Below are positions 11,578-18,662 of a stretch of 20,853 bases of DNA, piece by piece. The translations under genes and the position numbers were made by a program. The notes under the pieces are model-generated. The model worked only from the letters and a program-made list of their open reading frames with translations. It was not told where the DNA came from and made no database searches. The stretch's first letter is position 1, and every line of letters begins with the position of its first letter. Source of the DNA: a virus. The DNA lies in IMG/VR virus record IMGVR_UViG_3300047557_000298, positions 1 to 20,853 of that record. The stretch is one strand, 5' to 3'.

Positions 11578-12303
11578 TCACCCGGGGATGGCGGGGTCAA
11601 CATATTTGAACCGCCAGCCTTTATAGGGTCCACGAGCTAGTGGCTTGCCCGATTTAAGCGCCCGGTTAGCCGTAGGAGGTTTGATACCCGCAGCTTCCCG
11701 CAGTGCAGCGATACTGGCGTACCGAAGCACCTCGCCCTCCGGGCTTATTGCTTCGACCGCCTTGCTGACTTTGGCCCCGTGGTCAGGACGCTTCTTGCCG
11801 TACCAGAAGTTGCCCTCCCCTGAGAGGGTAGCGGAGATTTTGGCGCGGACTTCGGCGGACTTGGGTTTGCCGATGAGGTGCTCGGTCTTCTTACGGATGA
11901 CTTCTGCGTCCTGTTTACGCCCAGTGGAAGCGGCCCGAATGACTTCAATATTTTCGGGGGAATGTTTGTACCCCCATGTCGGACTCTGCTCTCCGCTAAC
12001 GCCAAGCATCGGTGCAGTGGCGTCTACTCCAAGGTTGTAGCAGTAGTCCTTGCCTACGTGCTCTTTGAGCCAGACGTTTTCGGCAGCGAGCAAGTCGGCT
12101 TCGTCCGGCAGTTCTTCCACAACGACAAAGATAAACGCCTGCTCCCCGTATTTGAGCCACGCGGCTTGCAGGTGGCGGTTGTTGTGGCGGTTGTTGCGCA
12201 ACTCCGAAAAGTGTCGCGCCTTGCGGCGCTTCAGGTCTACGGCGCTACCCACGTAGAATTTGTTGTTGACGACATTGATGATCTTGTAGATGCCTCGGGC
12301 CAT
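11578..12303 (-). CDS. GIY-YIG homing endonuclease with NUMOD3 and NUMOD1-like domains
   Basis: A 241-residue enzyme. GIY lies at residues 4-6 and YVG at 17-19, followed by the basic helix DLKRRKARH (23-31). E75 lies in the AAENVWLKEH segment, where the family places its metal-binding glutamate. Residues 110-185 contain NUMOD3-like repeats (SPENIEVIRAASTGRK, SAEVRAKISATLSGEGN, FWYGKKRPDHGAKVSKA). The C-terminus (YASIAALREAAGIKPPTANR, GPYKGWRFKYV) is a NUMOD1-like helix-turn-helix. Together these specify DNA-site recognition by a freestanding homing endonuclease. It follows the capsid terminator and has its own AAAGGAG site; it may have its own weak promoter. The insertion lies between head genes, a common location for phage homing genes. 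Target unknown. Confidence 0.93.
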   Translation of the reverse strand: MARGIYKIINVVNNKFYVGSAVDLKRRKARHFSELRNNRHNNRHLQAAWLKYGEQAFIFVVVEELPDEADLLAAENVWLKEHVGKDYCYNLGVDATAPMLGVSGEQSPTWGYKHSPENIEVIRAASTGRKQDAEVIRKKTEHLIGKPKSAEVRAKISATLSGEGNFWYGKKRPDHGAKVSKAVEAISPEGEVLRYASIAALREAAGIKPPTANRALKSGKPLARGPYKGWRFKYVDPAIPG

Positions 12304-12322
12304 GGGTTTCTCCTTTGCCCGT

Positions 12323-12352
12323 AGTGTACCCTAAGCTGAACGAGTAACACAA
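12323..12352 (-). promoter_or_regulatory. Weak candidate promoter for the endonuclease gene
   Basis: Just after the capsid terminator, the minus strand has TTGTGT (12347-12352) and TACACT (12323-12328) separated by 18 bases. They match three and four of six positions of the sigma70 -35 and -10 boxes. The placement between terminator and gene is sensible, but the match is poor and could be chance. Confidence 0.25.
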
Positions 12353-12361
12353 GCCCCAAAG

Positions 12362-12389
12362 AAAAAAGGGGACCGAAGTCCCCTTTTTT
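12362..12389 (-). terminator. Strong rho-independent terminator after major capsid gene
   Basis: A perfect inverted repeat lies here: AAAAAAGGGGAC, a four-base loop, then GTCCCCTTTTTT. Read on the minus strand the loop is TTCG closed by a C-G pair, the very stable UUCG tetraloop. Six G-C pairs and a following run of six T make a textbook intrinsic terminator. The flanking A-tract makes it potentially active in both directions. It lies about 20 bases after the stop of the capsid gene. Confidence 0.92.
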
Positions 12390-12410
12390 GATACCTTTGG
12401 TATTCGATTT

Positions 12411-13322
12411 TTAGGTCGAACCAGAGGAACCCCACATCCCGAGCGGATCGCTCCAGCCAAAAGAATACCTTTCGCGAGCCTTGTAACGGACGTTGCCCGT
12501 GTCAAAATCCCCGTCCATAGAATTCTGCAGCGGGGTACGCACGAAGTGCTTCATGCCGTTGGGAACGTCAGTGGTCAGGAACCATGCGTTCGGGTCGGTC
12601 AGGAAGTGGTTCACGGTGTAACCCTCGGGGATTGCACCCATCTGCTTGATAGCGTTGATGTCGTTATCAGCAGTTGCCACGCGCAGTTCGGTATCAAGCA
12701 GACGCTTGGCAACGAACATCAGCGACGGGGGAACAATCATCTTCTTGGGCTTGGCAGCGATCAGCAGGCCACGCTCGTCCGTCCAAGCGGCGATCTGAAT
12801 AACGGCGGCTTCCAGAGAAGTCTCGTTCAGGTCAACTTGGGTGGAGGGGGTGTTGCTGTTCACGCCGCCGGACACCAGCGGGTGGTTTGCGTTGAACAGG
12901 GAGACGCCATCACCACCGGGGTAGGTGTTGGAGAAGCCGTTGTTCAGAACCGCAGCAGCTTTAACCTGCTTGGTATACGCCATAGCGCGGGCCAGAGCCT
13001 TGGTGTAACGAGCAGACAGGCTGTCGTACAGGTTGTCCTCAATCGCCTCTTCGGTGATCGAGAAACCCAGAGCAATGGTTTCGTGCGTATAGCGGGTGCT
13101 CCAAGCTTCCTGCGCGTTGTCATAAGCAATCGCAGAGCCTTCGTTCTTCACCGGAGCGGCGGAGAAGCCAGACAGCTTGGTTTCTTCTTCAAACGAGCGC
13201 TCAGAGGTCTCGGTTTCGTAGATCTCTTTGTGCTCTTCGCCGTAGCGAGCGTACTCCATCCCGAACAAGGCGTTCAGACCGGGGAGCAGCTCTTTCAGCA
13301 GTTGTGCGCGTGAAATAGCCAT
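12411..13322 (-). CDS. Major capsid protein (Mu gpT-like, HK97-fold class)
   Basis: A 303-residue protein with the layout of Mu gpT-like major head proteins. These have an N-terminal helical arm (ISRAQLLKELLPGLNALFGM), a stretch with YTHETIALGFSITEEAIEDN and LYDSLSARYTKALARAMAYT, a loop NHPLVSGG at residues 146-153, and a beta/helix core (KPKKMIVPPSLMFVAKRLLD, DINAIKQMGAIPEGYTVNHF). Size is typical of such coats, and there is no N-terminal scaffold extension, in line with a separate scaffold gene at 14526-15545. AAGGAG is nine bases before the ATG. A strong terminator right after the gene suggests high, insulated expression. HK97 fold is inferred from family membership, not from sequence alone. 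Confidence 0.88.
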   Translation of the reverse strand: MAISRAQLLKELLPGLNALFGMEYARYGEEHKEIYETETSERSFEEETKLSGFSAAPVKNEGSAIAYDNAQEAWSTRYTHETIALGFSITEEAIEDNLYDSLSARYTKALARAMAYTKQVKAAAVLNNGFSNTYPGGDGVSLFNANHPLVSGGVNSNTPSTQVDLNETSLEAAVIQIAAWTDERGLLIAAKPKKMIVPPSLMFVAKRLLDTELRVATADNDINAIKQMGAIPEGYTVNHFLTDPNAWFLTTDVPNGMKHFVRTPLQNSMDGDFDTGNVRYKARERYSFGWSDPLGMWGSSGST

Positions 13323-13338
13323 TTTTAATTACTCCTTA

Positions 13339-14043
13339 TCAGACGCCAACGGGGTTGAGATACTGATGGCCGCCAGTCACAGTGCTGGTGGTCACAGTGG
13401 CGAAGGTGCCCGGGGTCGGCTCAGTGGTGGTCGAGGTAGAGACCACATACGGAGCGTTCCACTTGCAAATCACTTCCACGAAATCACCAGACGAGTTGGC
13501 GGTATCAGGCACCACATCAACGATGCGGATGGGCAGCGAAGCGGTGGTAGCGCTAGTGGTAGCGTACACGCCGATACGGCTATCACCGGTCGAGGTCAAA
13601 CCGGCGTTTTGCACCAGTTCAGCGTTCGTGCCGATAATGCTACGGCTCAGATAAGCCGGAACAAGGCCGTTGCCACCTTCGGTTTGACCAGACACCAGAA
13701 CTGCCTTGAACAGCAGATCGGGGTCATCCTGCACGTAGGCGGTGATGACGGTGCCGGTGGGGGCAGCGTACCCGGTGGGGTAGTACTGCGCGAAGATGGT
13801 TTGCCCTTGCGCGTTCACGTAAGAGCAACCTTGGAAGATGCCCAGCGGCGTTGCGGTCGCCTGACCGGTATCTTTTTCAACGTAGCCCGTCGAAACCAAC
13901 TTCACCACATCTCCGTAGAAGATGTTACCAGCGAACCCAGCGGGGTCGATTTGGTATTGGCGAGTTTGTCCGGCGAACACCTGACCACCGATCAGATTGA
14001 TCGGCTTCAAGCCATACGGCTTGTCAATGGTGGGATAAGCCAT
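13339..14043 (-). CDS. Putative capsid decoration/head structural protein
   Basis: A 234-residue beta-rich protein starting MAYPTIDKPYGLKPINLIGG, an opening that recurs in proteins encoded immediately before the major capsid gene in environmental phages. The core (GNIFYGDVVKLVSTGYVEKD, TPLGIFQGCSYVNAQGQTIF, VQDDPDLLFKAVLVSG) is strand-rich. The C-terminal 35 residues are Ser/Thr/Val-rich (STSTTTEPTPGTFATVTTST), likely exposed. The start has AGGAG six bases upstream. Its place directly before the capsid gene is typical of decoration or stabilising proteins, which are needed in about equal copy to the coat. The fold is not assigned from sequence, so the role is inference. Confidence 0.72.
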   Translation of the reverse strand: MAYPTIDKPYGLKPINLIGGQVFAGQTRQYQIDPAGFAGNIFYGDVVKLVSTGYVEKDTGQATATPLGIFQGCSYVNAQGQTIFAQYYPTGYAAPTGTVITAYVQDDPDLLFKAVLVSGQTEGGNGLVPAYLSRSIIGTNAELVQNAGLTSTGDSRIGVYATTSATTASLPIRIVDVVPDTANSSGDFVEVICKWNAPYVVSTSTTTEPTPGTFATVTTSTVTGGHQYLNPVGV

Positions 14044-14058
14044 TAAAGACTCCTAGAT

Positions 14059-14526
14059 TTAAGAACCTGAACCGAAAGTGACCTTCGTCTTCTTTTCAGA
14101 GAAAAGGGGCATACGAGGATCATTTTCACGAAGGAAATTGTTGTCCACCGATTCCATCTGAGCTTTGTTCTGACCCTCGTAGTATTTCATACGCTGATCC
14201 AAAAACTCAGTCGGGATGCGACAGAGCAACAGTCCACCCACTTCAATGCCGCCCTTAAAGCGACCTTCAGTGGTAGCGTGCATCATGAGTTCGGGATAGT
14301 CCTCTGCTTTGCAGGGCTCGTATCCTTCACGCAACCGGGAAGAGATGTTGCTGGGATCAGAAGTTCCCATCGTGCTCAGACGAACCCAGCGATGCTTCCA
14401 GCCCGGACGATCATCCGGAGCGGGTAGCGTCTCGGGCGGACGCCATGCTTGAGGACGCATTTGCGTCTTCTCGCGGGCTTCCAGTTCACGCTTGAGCCGG
14501 TTTTGGGGTTGAACTTGCTGTTCCAT
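14059..14526 (-). CDS. Conserved hypothetical protein in head gene cluster
   Basis: A 155-residue protein with an Arg/Gln/Pro-rich N-terminus (QNRLKRELEAREKTQMRPQA) and a more ordered centre with HRWVRLSTMGTSDPSNISSR and LREGYEPCKAEDYPELM. The stretch IEVGGLLLCRIPTEFLDQRM and KYYEGQNKAQMESVDNNFLR looks like a conserved core; the end is NDPRMPLFSEKKTKVTFG. Its ATG overlaps the TAA of the scaffold-like gene by one base, implying coupled translation. Order portal, chaperonin-like, scaffold-like, this gene, decoration, capsid suggests a procapsid or head component. I do not know the family's function. Confidence 0.72.
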   Translation of the reverse strand: MEQQVQPQNRLKRELEAREKTQMRPQAWRPPETLPAPDDRPGWKHRWVRLSTMGTSDPSNISSRLREGYEPCKAEDYPELMMHATTEGRFKGGIEVGGLLLCRIPTEFLDQRMKYYEGQNKAQMESVDNNFLRENDPRMPLFSEKKTKVTFGSGS

Positions 14527-15545
14527 TATTCATTCCTTCCAAGTAGAGCAACCTGTTTAGCGTACGCCTCTGGGGTAATCCCAAGTTTGCGCGCCAGCGA
14601 AACTTGAGAAGCCTTGAGCTTCACGCGGTTAGGCGGTGTGCTGCGAGTAGCCGGGGCCACAACAGCAGCGGGTTTTGTTGCACGGCGCGGAGAATCATCT
14701 TCGTCTGCCGGTTCTGCCCTTTTCCGAGGCGGCGGTTCTTCCTCATAGCTCCCGTCTTCGTCTTCGAAGTGTTCGGGGAATCGTTTGCGCATCACTTTGT
14801 CGATGGTGCGGAAGTATTCCTCACTACCAACGTAATCGGGACCATATTGCTGCTGTAGCTTTTTGTCAAGCCCCATAGCCATCATAGTCATATCTTCGTA
14901 GCCGGGCTGGCCGAACCACGATTTGTTGGAATTGACCCACTGCTTGGTGCGAGGGGTCATGTTATCTTCGGGAGAGGCGGCGGGCGCAGCGGCAGGCTTG
15001 AACTCGCTCTCCTCAATCGGCTTCATCTGCCCAGCACGCTCTAATTTGAGCGTAGCCTTGGCGATAGCCTCTTGCGCTTCCACCAAAGCATCAGGATCTG
15101 CCGACTCGTAAGCTTCTTTGTACTTCTTTTTGGCTATTTCAAGTTCGGTAGCCGCGCTGGTTTTGGACTGCTCGATGAAGACCTGACTGCCCTCGGCAAG
15201 CTGCTTTTGCAGGCGCTTGTTCTCTTCGTAGACCTGCTTGGCAAACAGTTCAGCGGCTTCACGCTCACGCAGAGCAGCTTCCTTGGCGCGACGCTCGTCG
15301 TGGTAACCACGAGTGAACTTCTTGATACGCGCCTGAACTTTTTCGTCGTAGGACGAGAGTTCCTCTTCGGTGGGGTCTTCCGGAGGCGGTGCGGGTTTGC
15401 GACCACGATCCTCGGGAGGGGTGTCGTCTTCGATCTCAATCTTGAAATCGTCGTCTAGCTGCTCATCAGCGGCTTTGACTTTTTCCTTGGCTTCCTTCTC
15501 GTCCGGGAACTCGAATTCTTCGCCTTCAAACTTCGGCAGGGGCAT
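14526..15545 (-). CDS. Scaffold-like capsid assembly protein
   Basis: A 339-residue highly charged protein. The N-terminus (residues 1-75) is very acidic (EGEEFEFPDEKEAKEKVKAA, DDDFKIEIEDDTPPEDRG) with Pro-rich stretches. Residues about 80-190 are an Ala/Glu/Lys/Arg-rich, coiled-coil-prone helix (ERRAKEAALREREAAELFAK), and the remainder includes NSNKSWFGQPGYEDMTMMAM and a basic C-terminus (NRVKLKASQVSLARKLGITP). The acidic arm plus long helices plus basic end is the usual profile of phage scaffolding proteins, and the gene sits before the capsid gene. The ATG at 15545 has AAGGAG five bases upstream; a GTG two codons earlier would have no spacing. No protease motif is seen. The role is inferred from composition and context. 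Confidence 0.75.
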   Translation of the reverse strand: MPLPKFEGEEFEFPDEKEAKEKVKAADEQLDDDFKIEIEDDTPPEDRGRKPAPPPEDPTEEELSSYDEKVQARIKKFTRGYHDERRAKEAALREREAAELFAKQVYEENKRLQKQLAEGSQVFIEQSKTSAATELEIAKKKYKEAYESADPDALVEAQEAIAKATLKLERAGQMKPIEESEFKPAAAPAASPEDNMTPRTKQWVNSNKSWFGQPGYEDMTMMAMGLDKKLQQQYGPDYVGSEEYFRTIDKVMRKRFPEHFEDEDGSYEEEPPPRKRAEPADEDDSPRRATKPAAVVAPATRSTPPNRVKLKASQVSLARKLGITPEAYAKQVALLGRNE

Positions 15546-15554
15546 GTTCACTCC

Positions 15555-15965
15555 TTAAGCAGCGCGGGTGATCCCACGCGGGTCTTCAACGACGGCTTCG
15601 ACCGAATCATCATTAATGATGCGGAACTCTCGGCCATGAATCTTCAAGCGGGTGCCTGAATTGGGGCGCACGATGACAAAGTCACCTTGTTTGCATGACG
15701 GGCCACTGGGGAACCGGGTGGTGTCCTTGTAGGCGTCGGGGCCGACCTTGACCACAAACAGCACGGGAGTCAGCACCTCTTCGTAGTGCATCGTCTTGGC
15801 GTCCTTAATGATGCCCACGTCGCTATCCGCGTACTCTTCCATCGCTTCCGGAACAACGCACAGAAGGTGGAACGTTTTGGGATCAGGAAGCTGCTTGGCC
15901 TTCTCCTCGGCAGGCTTGTTCAGCAGCCCGGATAAGTCAATCGCCTGCACGTCAAATTCAGTCAT
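15555..15965 (-). CDS. GroES-like co-chaperonin of phage
   Basis: A 136-residue protein. The ATG at 15965 is chosen; a TTG reading extends to 16013 but lacks a good ribosome binding site. Residues 32-128 follow the GroES beta-barrel layout. There is an opening strand (FHLLCVVPE), then a flexible loop with GII at 51-53, matching the hydrophobic mobile-loop tripeptide that docks GroES on GroEL. Next come VLFVVKVGPDAY and then GDFVIVRPNSGTRLKIHGRE, FRIINDDSVEAVVED, closely parallel to the GDIVIF...IMSESDILAIVE end of GroES. Phage co-chaperonins such as T4 gp31 and phage RB49 CocO let host GroEL fold large capsid proteins. Location between portal and scaffold fits that. The fold call is by motif alignment and moderately sure. 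Confidence 0.78.
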   Translation of the reverse strand: MTEFDVQAIDLSGLLNKPAEEKAKQLPDPKTFHLLCVVPEAMEEYADSDVGIIKDAKTMHYEEVLTPVLFVVKVGPDAYKDTTRFPSGPSCKQGDFVIVRPNSGTRLKIHGREFRIINDDSVEAVVEDPRGITRAA

Positions 15966-16155
15966 CGGCTTTTTCCATTCGTTGCACGAGGTCGTTAATG
16001 ATGTTGTCTGCAAGGTATAGACCTCGGATTACCCCGCAGACTTTCTTGTACTCGTCGTACGTATCGGCGCGACTAGCAGCCAAGAACGCGGTTTGTTCTT
16101 GGCGAATTTTTTCAATCTCCGCCTGTACGAGAGCTAAAACTCGGTACTCGTTCAA
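15958..16155 (-). CDS. Small helical hypothetical protein (65 aa), TTG start
   Basis: A 65-residue helical protein read MNEYRVLALVQAEIEKIRQE. Its only plausible start is TTG at 16155, overlapping the portal stop as TTGA. AAGGAG, formed by the portal's last Lys-Glu codons, sits five bases before it, which supports this rare start. The rest (TAFLAASRADTYDEYKKVCG, VIRGLYLADNIINDLVQRM) predicts two or three amphipathic helices with one cysteine. It ends by eight-base overlap with the GroES-like gene. Function unknown; the tight coupling suggests a head-assembly accessory. Confidence 0.7.
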   Translation of the reverse strand: MNEYRVLALVQAEIEKIRQEQTAFLAASRADTYDEYKKVCGVIRGLYLADNIINDLVQRMEKADD

Positions 16156-18653
16156 TCGTTCTCCTTCCTAGGTTTGGGCCTTTGTTGCGCGGCCCGTTGC
16201 GCTGCTTGCATGGCCATCTGGGCGCGGTGTTTGGCAGCGTCCAAGCCCATGCGTGCTCCTTCCGTCTCTTGCTGACGATTCGCTTTGTCTTTCTGTGCAG
16301 CGGCACTTGCCGCGACCTGCATGGCAGCGATCTCTTTCTGAGCCGCGATGCGAGCTTCTTCGATCCGAATCTGATCGGCCTTGGCTGCGGCCTCGATCTG
16401 CTGCTTCTGGGCCTTCAGCTGGAGGTCCTGCTGCTTGAGCTGCAACTCCTGCATCTGCATCTGGACCACGGGGTCCTGCATCTGCTGCTGGGCTGCGGCC
16501 TGCTGAGCCTGCTGCGTATCGCGCTGAGTGATCTGGGCAGTGGCCTGAGCGGCTGCGATGGCGATCTGGTCGGCCATCTCTGGGGGCACCTGCTTGTTCT
16601 GCTCTTCGCTGGGCAGAACGCCAATCTGCTCTTCCACCTGACGGCGGTACTCCAGCGCGATGTGCTCGTTGATATGCGCCATGGCTGCGGCCATGATCGC
16701 CTGCGCCTGCGGATTCATCTGCATGAGCTGCTGAATCTTCGGGTTCTGGATCGCAGCCATGTGCGTCTGAATGTGCGCCTGATGGTTCTGCTCGATGAAC
16801 GCCTTGACCGGCTTCATGGTCAGCAGGTTCTGGTTCTCCTGCACCGGGTCGGTGGGCACCATGTCCTCTTCAATGGGCACGAGCTTGGACGCGTTCTTGA
16901 TACCCAGCACCTCAATCATCTGGCGGTGCAGCAGGGGCATGTCGTAGTACTGCGGAGCACTCTGTGCAAGCTGGAACACCGCTTGGTACTGCACGATCTT
17001 CTGCGCCATCGTGGCAGCGTTCGGGTCGGACACGGGGATCACCTCCACCATGTCGTAGTCGCTGCGCTTGGCACGGGGGCTACCCTCCTCCGGCTCGTAG
17101 CTGTAGTCCTCGGCGGTGTAGTCAGCGATGATGGTCTTCAGGAGCTTGAACTCCTGCTTCATCGTGTAGTGCATCCGCGCTTGAACTGCGCCCATCACCT
17201 TCAGCGTGCGCTCAAGGATGGCCAAGGTGGTACCCACCGGCGCTTGGCTGGACATATCGCTGACCTTCATATCGCCAGCGGACGCAAACGCACGGCCTTC
17301 CTGCACGATCTGGTTGAACAGCGACATCAGAACTTGGCTCGGCTCCTTGTACGGCAGCGGCAGAATGTTGTCGCGGATGGAACCGGACGGGACGTCTACG
17401 TCTCGGAACTCTCCCGGAGCGATGGGGGTGTCATCTCCCTTGATGCGAAGACCCCGCGATTTGAGACCACCGGGGAGGTTAGACAAAGTGCCAGCGTCAA
17501 CAAGCTGGCGGATAAGCATCGTCGCGCTCTTGGCATAGCCCCCGATGAGGTGGATGAGGCCATAGCCATAGAAACCAAACCCGGGAATGTATTGATAATG
17601 GACGAAGTGTTGTCGCTTGAGCTTGAGAGCGTCTTCCTCGTACCAATTCCTGCGGATCGCCAGAATCTTGCGAGTACCCTTCTCCACAGTAACCACGTAA
17701 GGAAGCGCAATCCCCGTAAGACGCCCCTTCTTGTCCTTGTCTTCATAGCCTTTGAGGTCTAGGTTGACGTGCATCTCAAGCATGCGATAGCGCGCATCGT
17801 CGATGGCGCTCATGCCCATCTCTTCGGCCTTCTGCTTCTCGATGTCGTCTAGCTGGTAGGTCGGCTCACCCAGTTCAACGTCGCGGTAGAACCCGGCCTC
17901 GATCAGCTTGGCCACTTCGTTCTCGGTCTTACGCATGACGTGCGTCACACGCTCAGCGGTCTCAAGGTTGCTCGCGCCATACGGCACGACGATGTCCTCG
18001 GCGGGGATGAACACCGCAGCCTGACGCCCCAGACTCGGGTCGTAGTACACCTTCTTGAACGCGGACCCTGCAATCGGCAGGTTCCACAGCATCTTCTCGT
18101 GCTCCGGGCGATACTCGTACATCACCTCGGTAAGCTGGTAGTTCATATCCGCGCGCACGCGCATCGCGGCTTCTTCCTTCTGCGGAGTGTCCTTGCCAAT
18201 GATCACCGTCTTGACAGGGCCAGCAGCCGGGAACGTCTCCGTGATGCCCTCGGACTGGAAACGCACAACGGACTCGGTGAGCATCGGGTGGAACACGCCA
18301 CACGCGCCATTCCACGGCTCGGTACGCTCTTCGTACTTCAGGCCCAGCAGCTTCAGACCCTCGACATACGTCTGCATCCACTCCTTGCGGTCGTTGATGT
18401 CTTTGCTGAAGTCTTCTACTAGCTCTTCGCCCAGCCTCTGAAGCGCGGACTCGTCCATGTACTCCGCGAGGTTCGCGTCGAAGTCCTTGTCGTTCGTCTT
18501 GGGCTCCGGGGTCAGGCTGATCTCAATGTCGCCTAGGCCAATGTTGACCTCGTCCGGGTTCTCGATCTCAATTTCAATCGGTGGCTCGGGCATGACTGCC
18601 TCCAGCCCCATGGGTGCGCCGTAAAGAGATTTGTCAATTCCGCTTGTTGCCAT
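16152..18653 (-). CDS. Portal protein with Gln/Ala-rich C-terminal extension
   Basis: An 833-residue protein, large for a portal. Residues 55-130 hold the conserved front part (LGEELVEDFSKDINDRKEWM, LLGLKYEERTEPWNGACGVF). HPMLTESVVRFQSEGITETF and the segment NLPIAGSAFKKVYYDPSLGR are typical of portals that form the dodecameric DNA channel at one capsid vertex. The C-terminal about 146 residues (688-833) are almost only Gln, Ala, Met, Lys and Arg (QQAAAQQQMQDPVVQMQMQE), a long coiled coil comparable to the barrel extension of P22-type portals. AAGGAG lies five bases before the ATG. Adjacent to terminase, as portals usually are. The portal call is by motif and order; the barrel idea is inference. 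Confidence 0.85.
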   Translation of the reverse strand: MATSGIDKSLYGAPMGLEAVMPEPPIEIEIENPDEVNIGLGDIEISLTPEPKTNDKDFDANLAEYMDESALQRLGEELVEDFSKDINDRKEWMQTYVEGLKLLGLKYEERTEPWNGACGVFHPMLTESVVRFQSEGITETFPAAGPVKTVIIGKDTPQKEEAAMRVRADMNYQLTEVMYEYRPEHEKMLWNLPIAGSAFKKVYYDPSLGRQAAVFIPAEDIVVPYGASNLETAERVTHVMRKTENEVAKLIEAGFYRDVELGEPTYQLDDIEKQKAEEMGMSAIDDARYRMLEMHVNLDLKGYEDKDKKGRLTGIALPYVVTVEKGTRKILAIRRNWYEEDALKLKRQHFVHYQYIPGFGFYGYGLIHLIGGYAKSATMLIRQLVDAGTLSNLPGGLKSRGLRIKGDDTPIAPGEFRDVDVPSGSIRDNILPLPYKEPSQVLMSLFNQIVQEGRAFASAGDMKVSDMSSQAPVGTTLAILERTLKVMGAVQARMHYTMKQEFKLLKTIIADYTAEDYSYEPEEGSPRAKRSDYDMVEVIPVSDPNAATMAQKIVQYQAVFQLAQSAPQYYDMPLLHRQMIEVLGIKNASKLVPIEEDMVPTDPVQENQNLLTMKPVKAFIEQNHQAHIQTHMAAIQNPKIQQLMQMNPQAQAIMAAAMAHINEHIALEYRRQVEEQIGVLPSEEQNKQVPPEMADQIAIAAAQATAQITQRDTQQAQQAAAQQQMQDPVVQMQMQELQLKQQDLQLKAQKQQIEAAAKADQIRIEEARIAAQKEIAAMQVAASAAAQKDKANRQQETEGARMGLDAAKHRAQMAMQAAQRAAQQRPKPRKEND

Positions 18654-18662
18654 GGTGGCTCC

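Noticed and set aside
12546-13313. Plus-strand open frame of 255 codons opposite the major capsid gene
   Set aside because: The minus-strand product is a clear major capsid protein; the plus frame is a codon-bias shadow.
16182-17762. Long open frame (526 codons) on the plus strand opposite the portal gene
   Set aside because: It is a mirror of the portal's codon bias; the product is a Leu/His/Arg-rich sequence with no domain, and the portal is well supported on the other strand.
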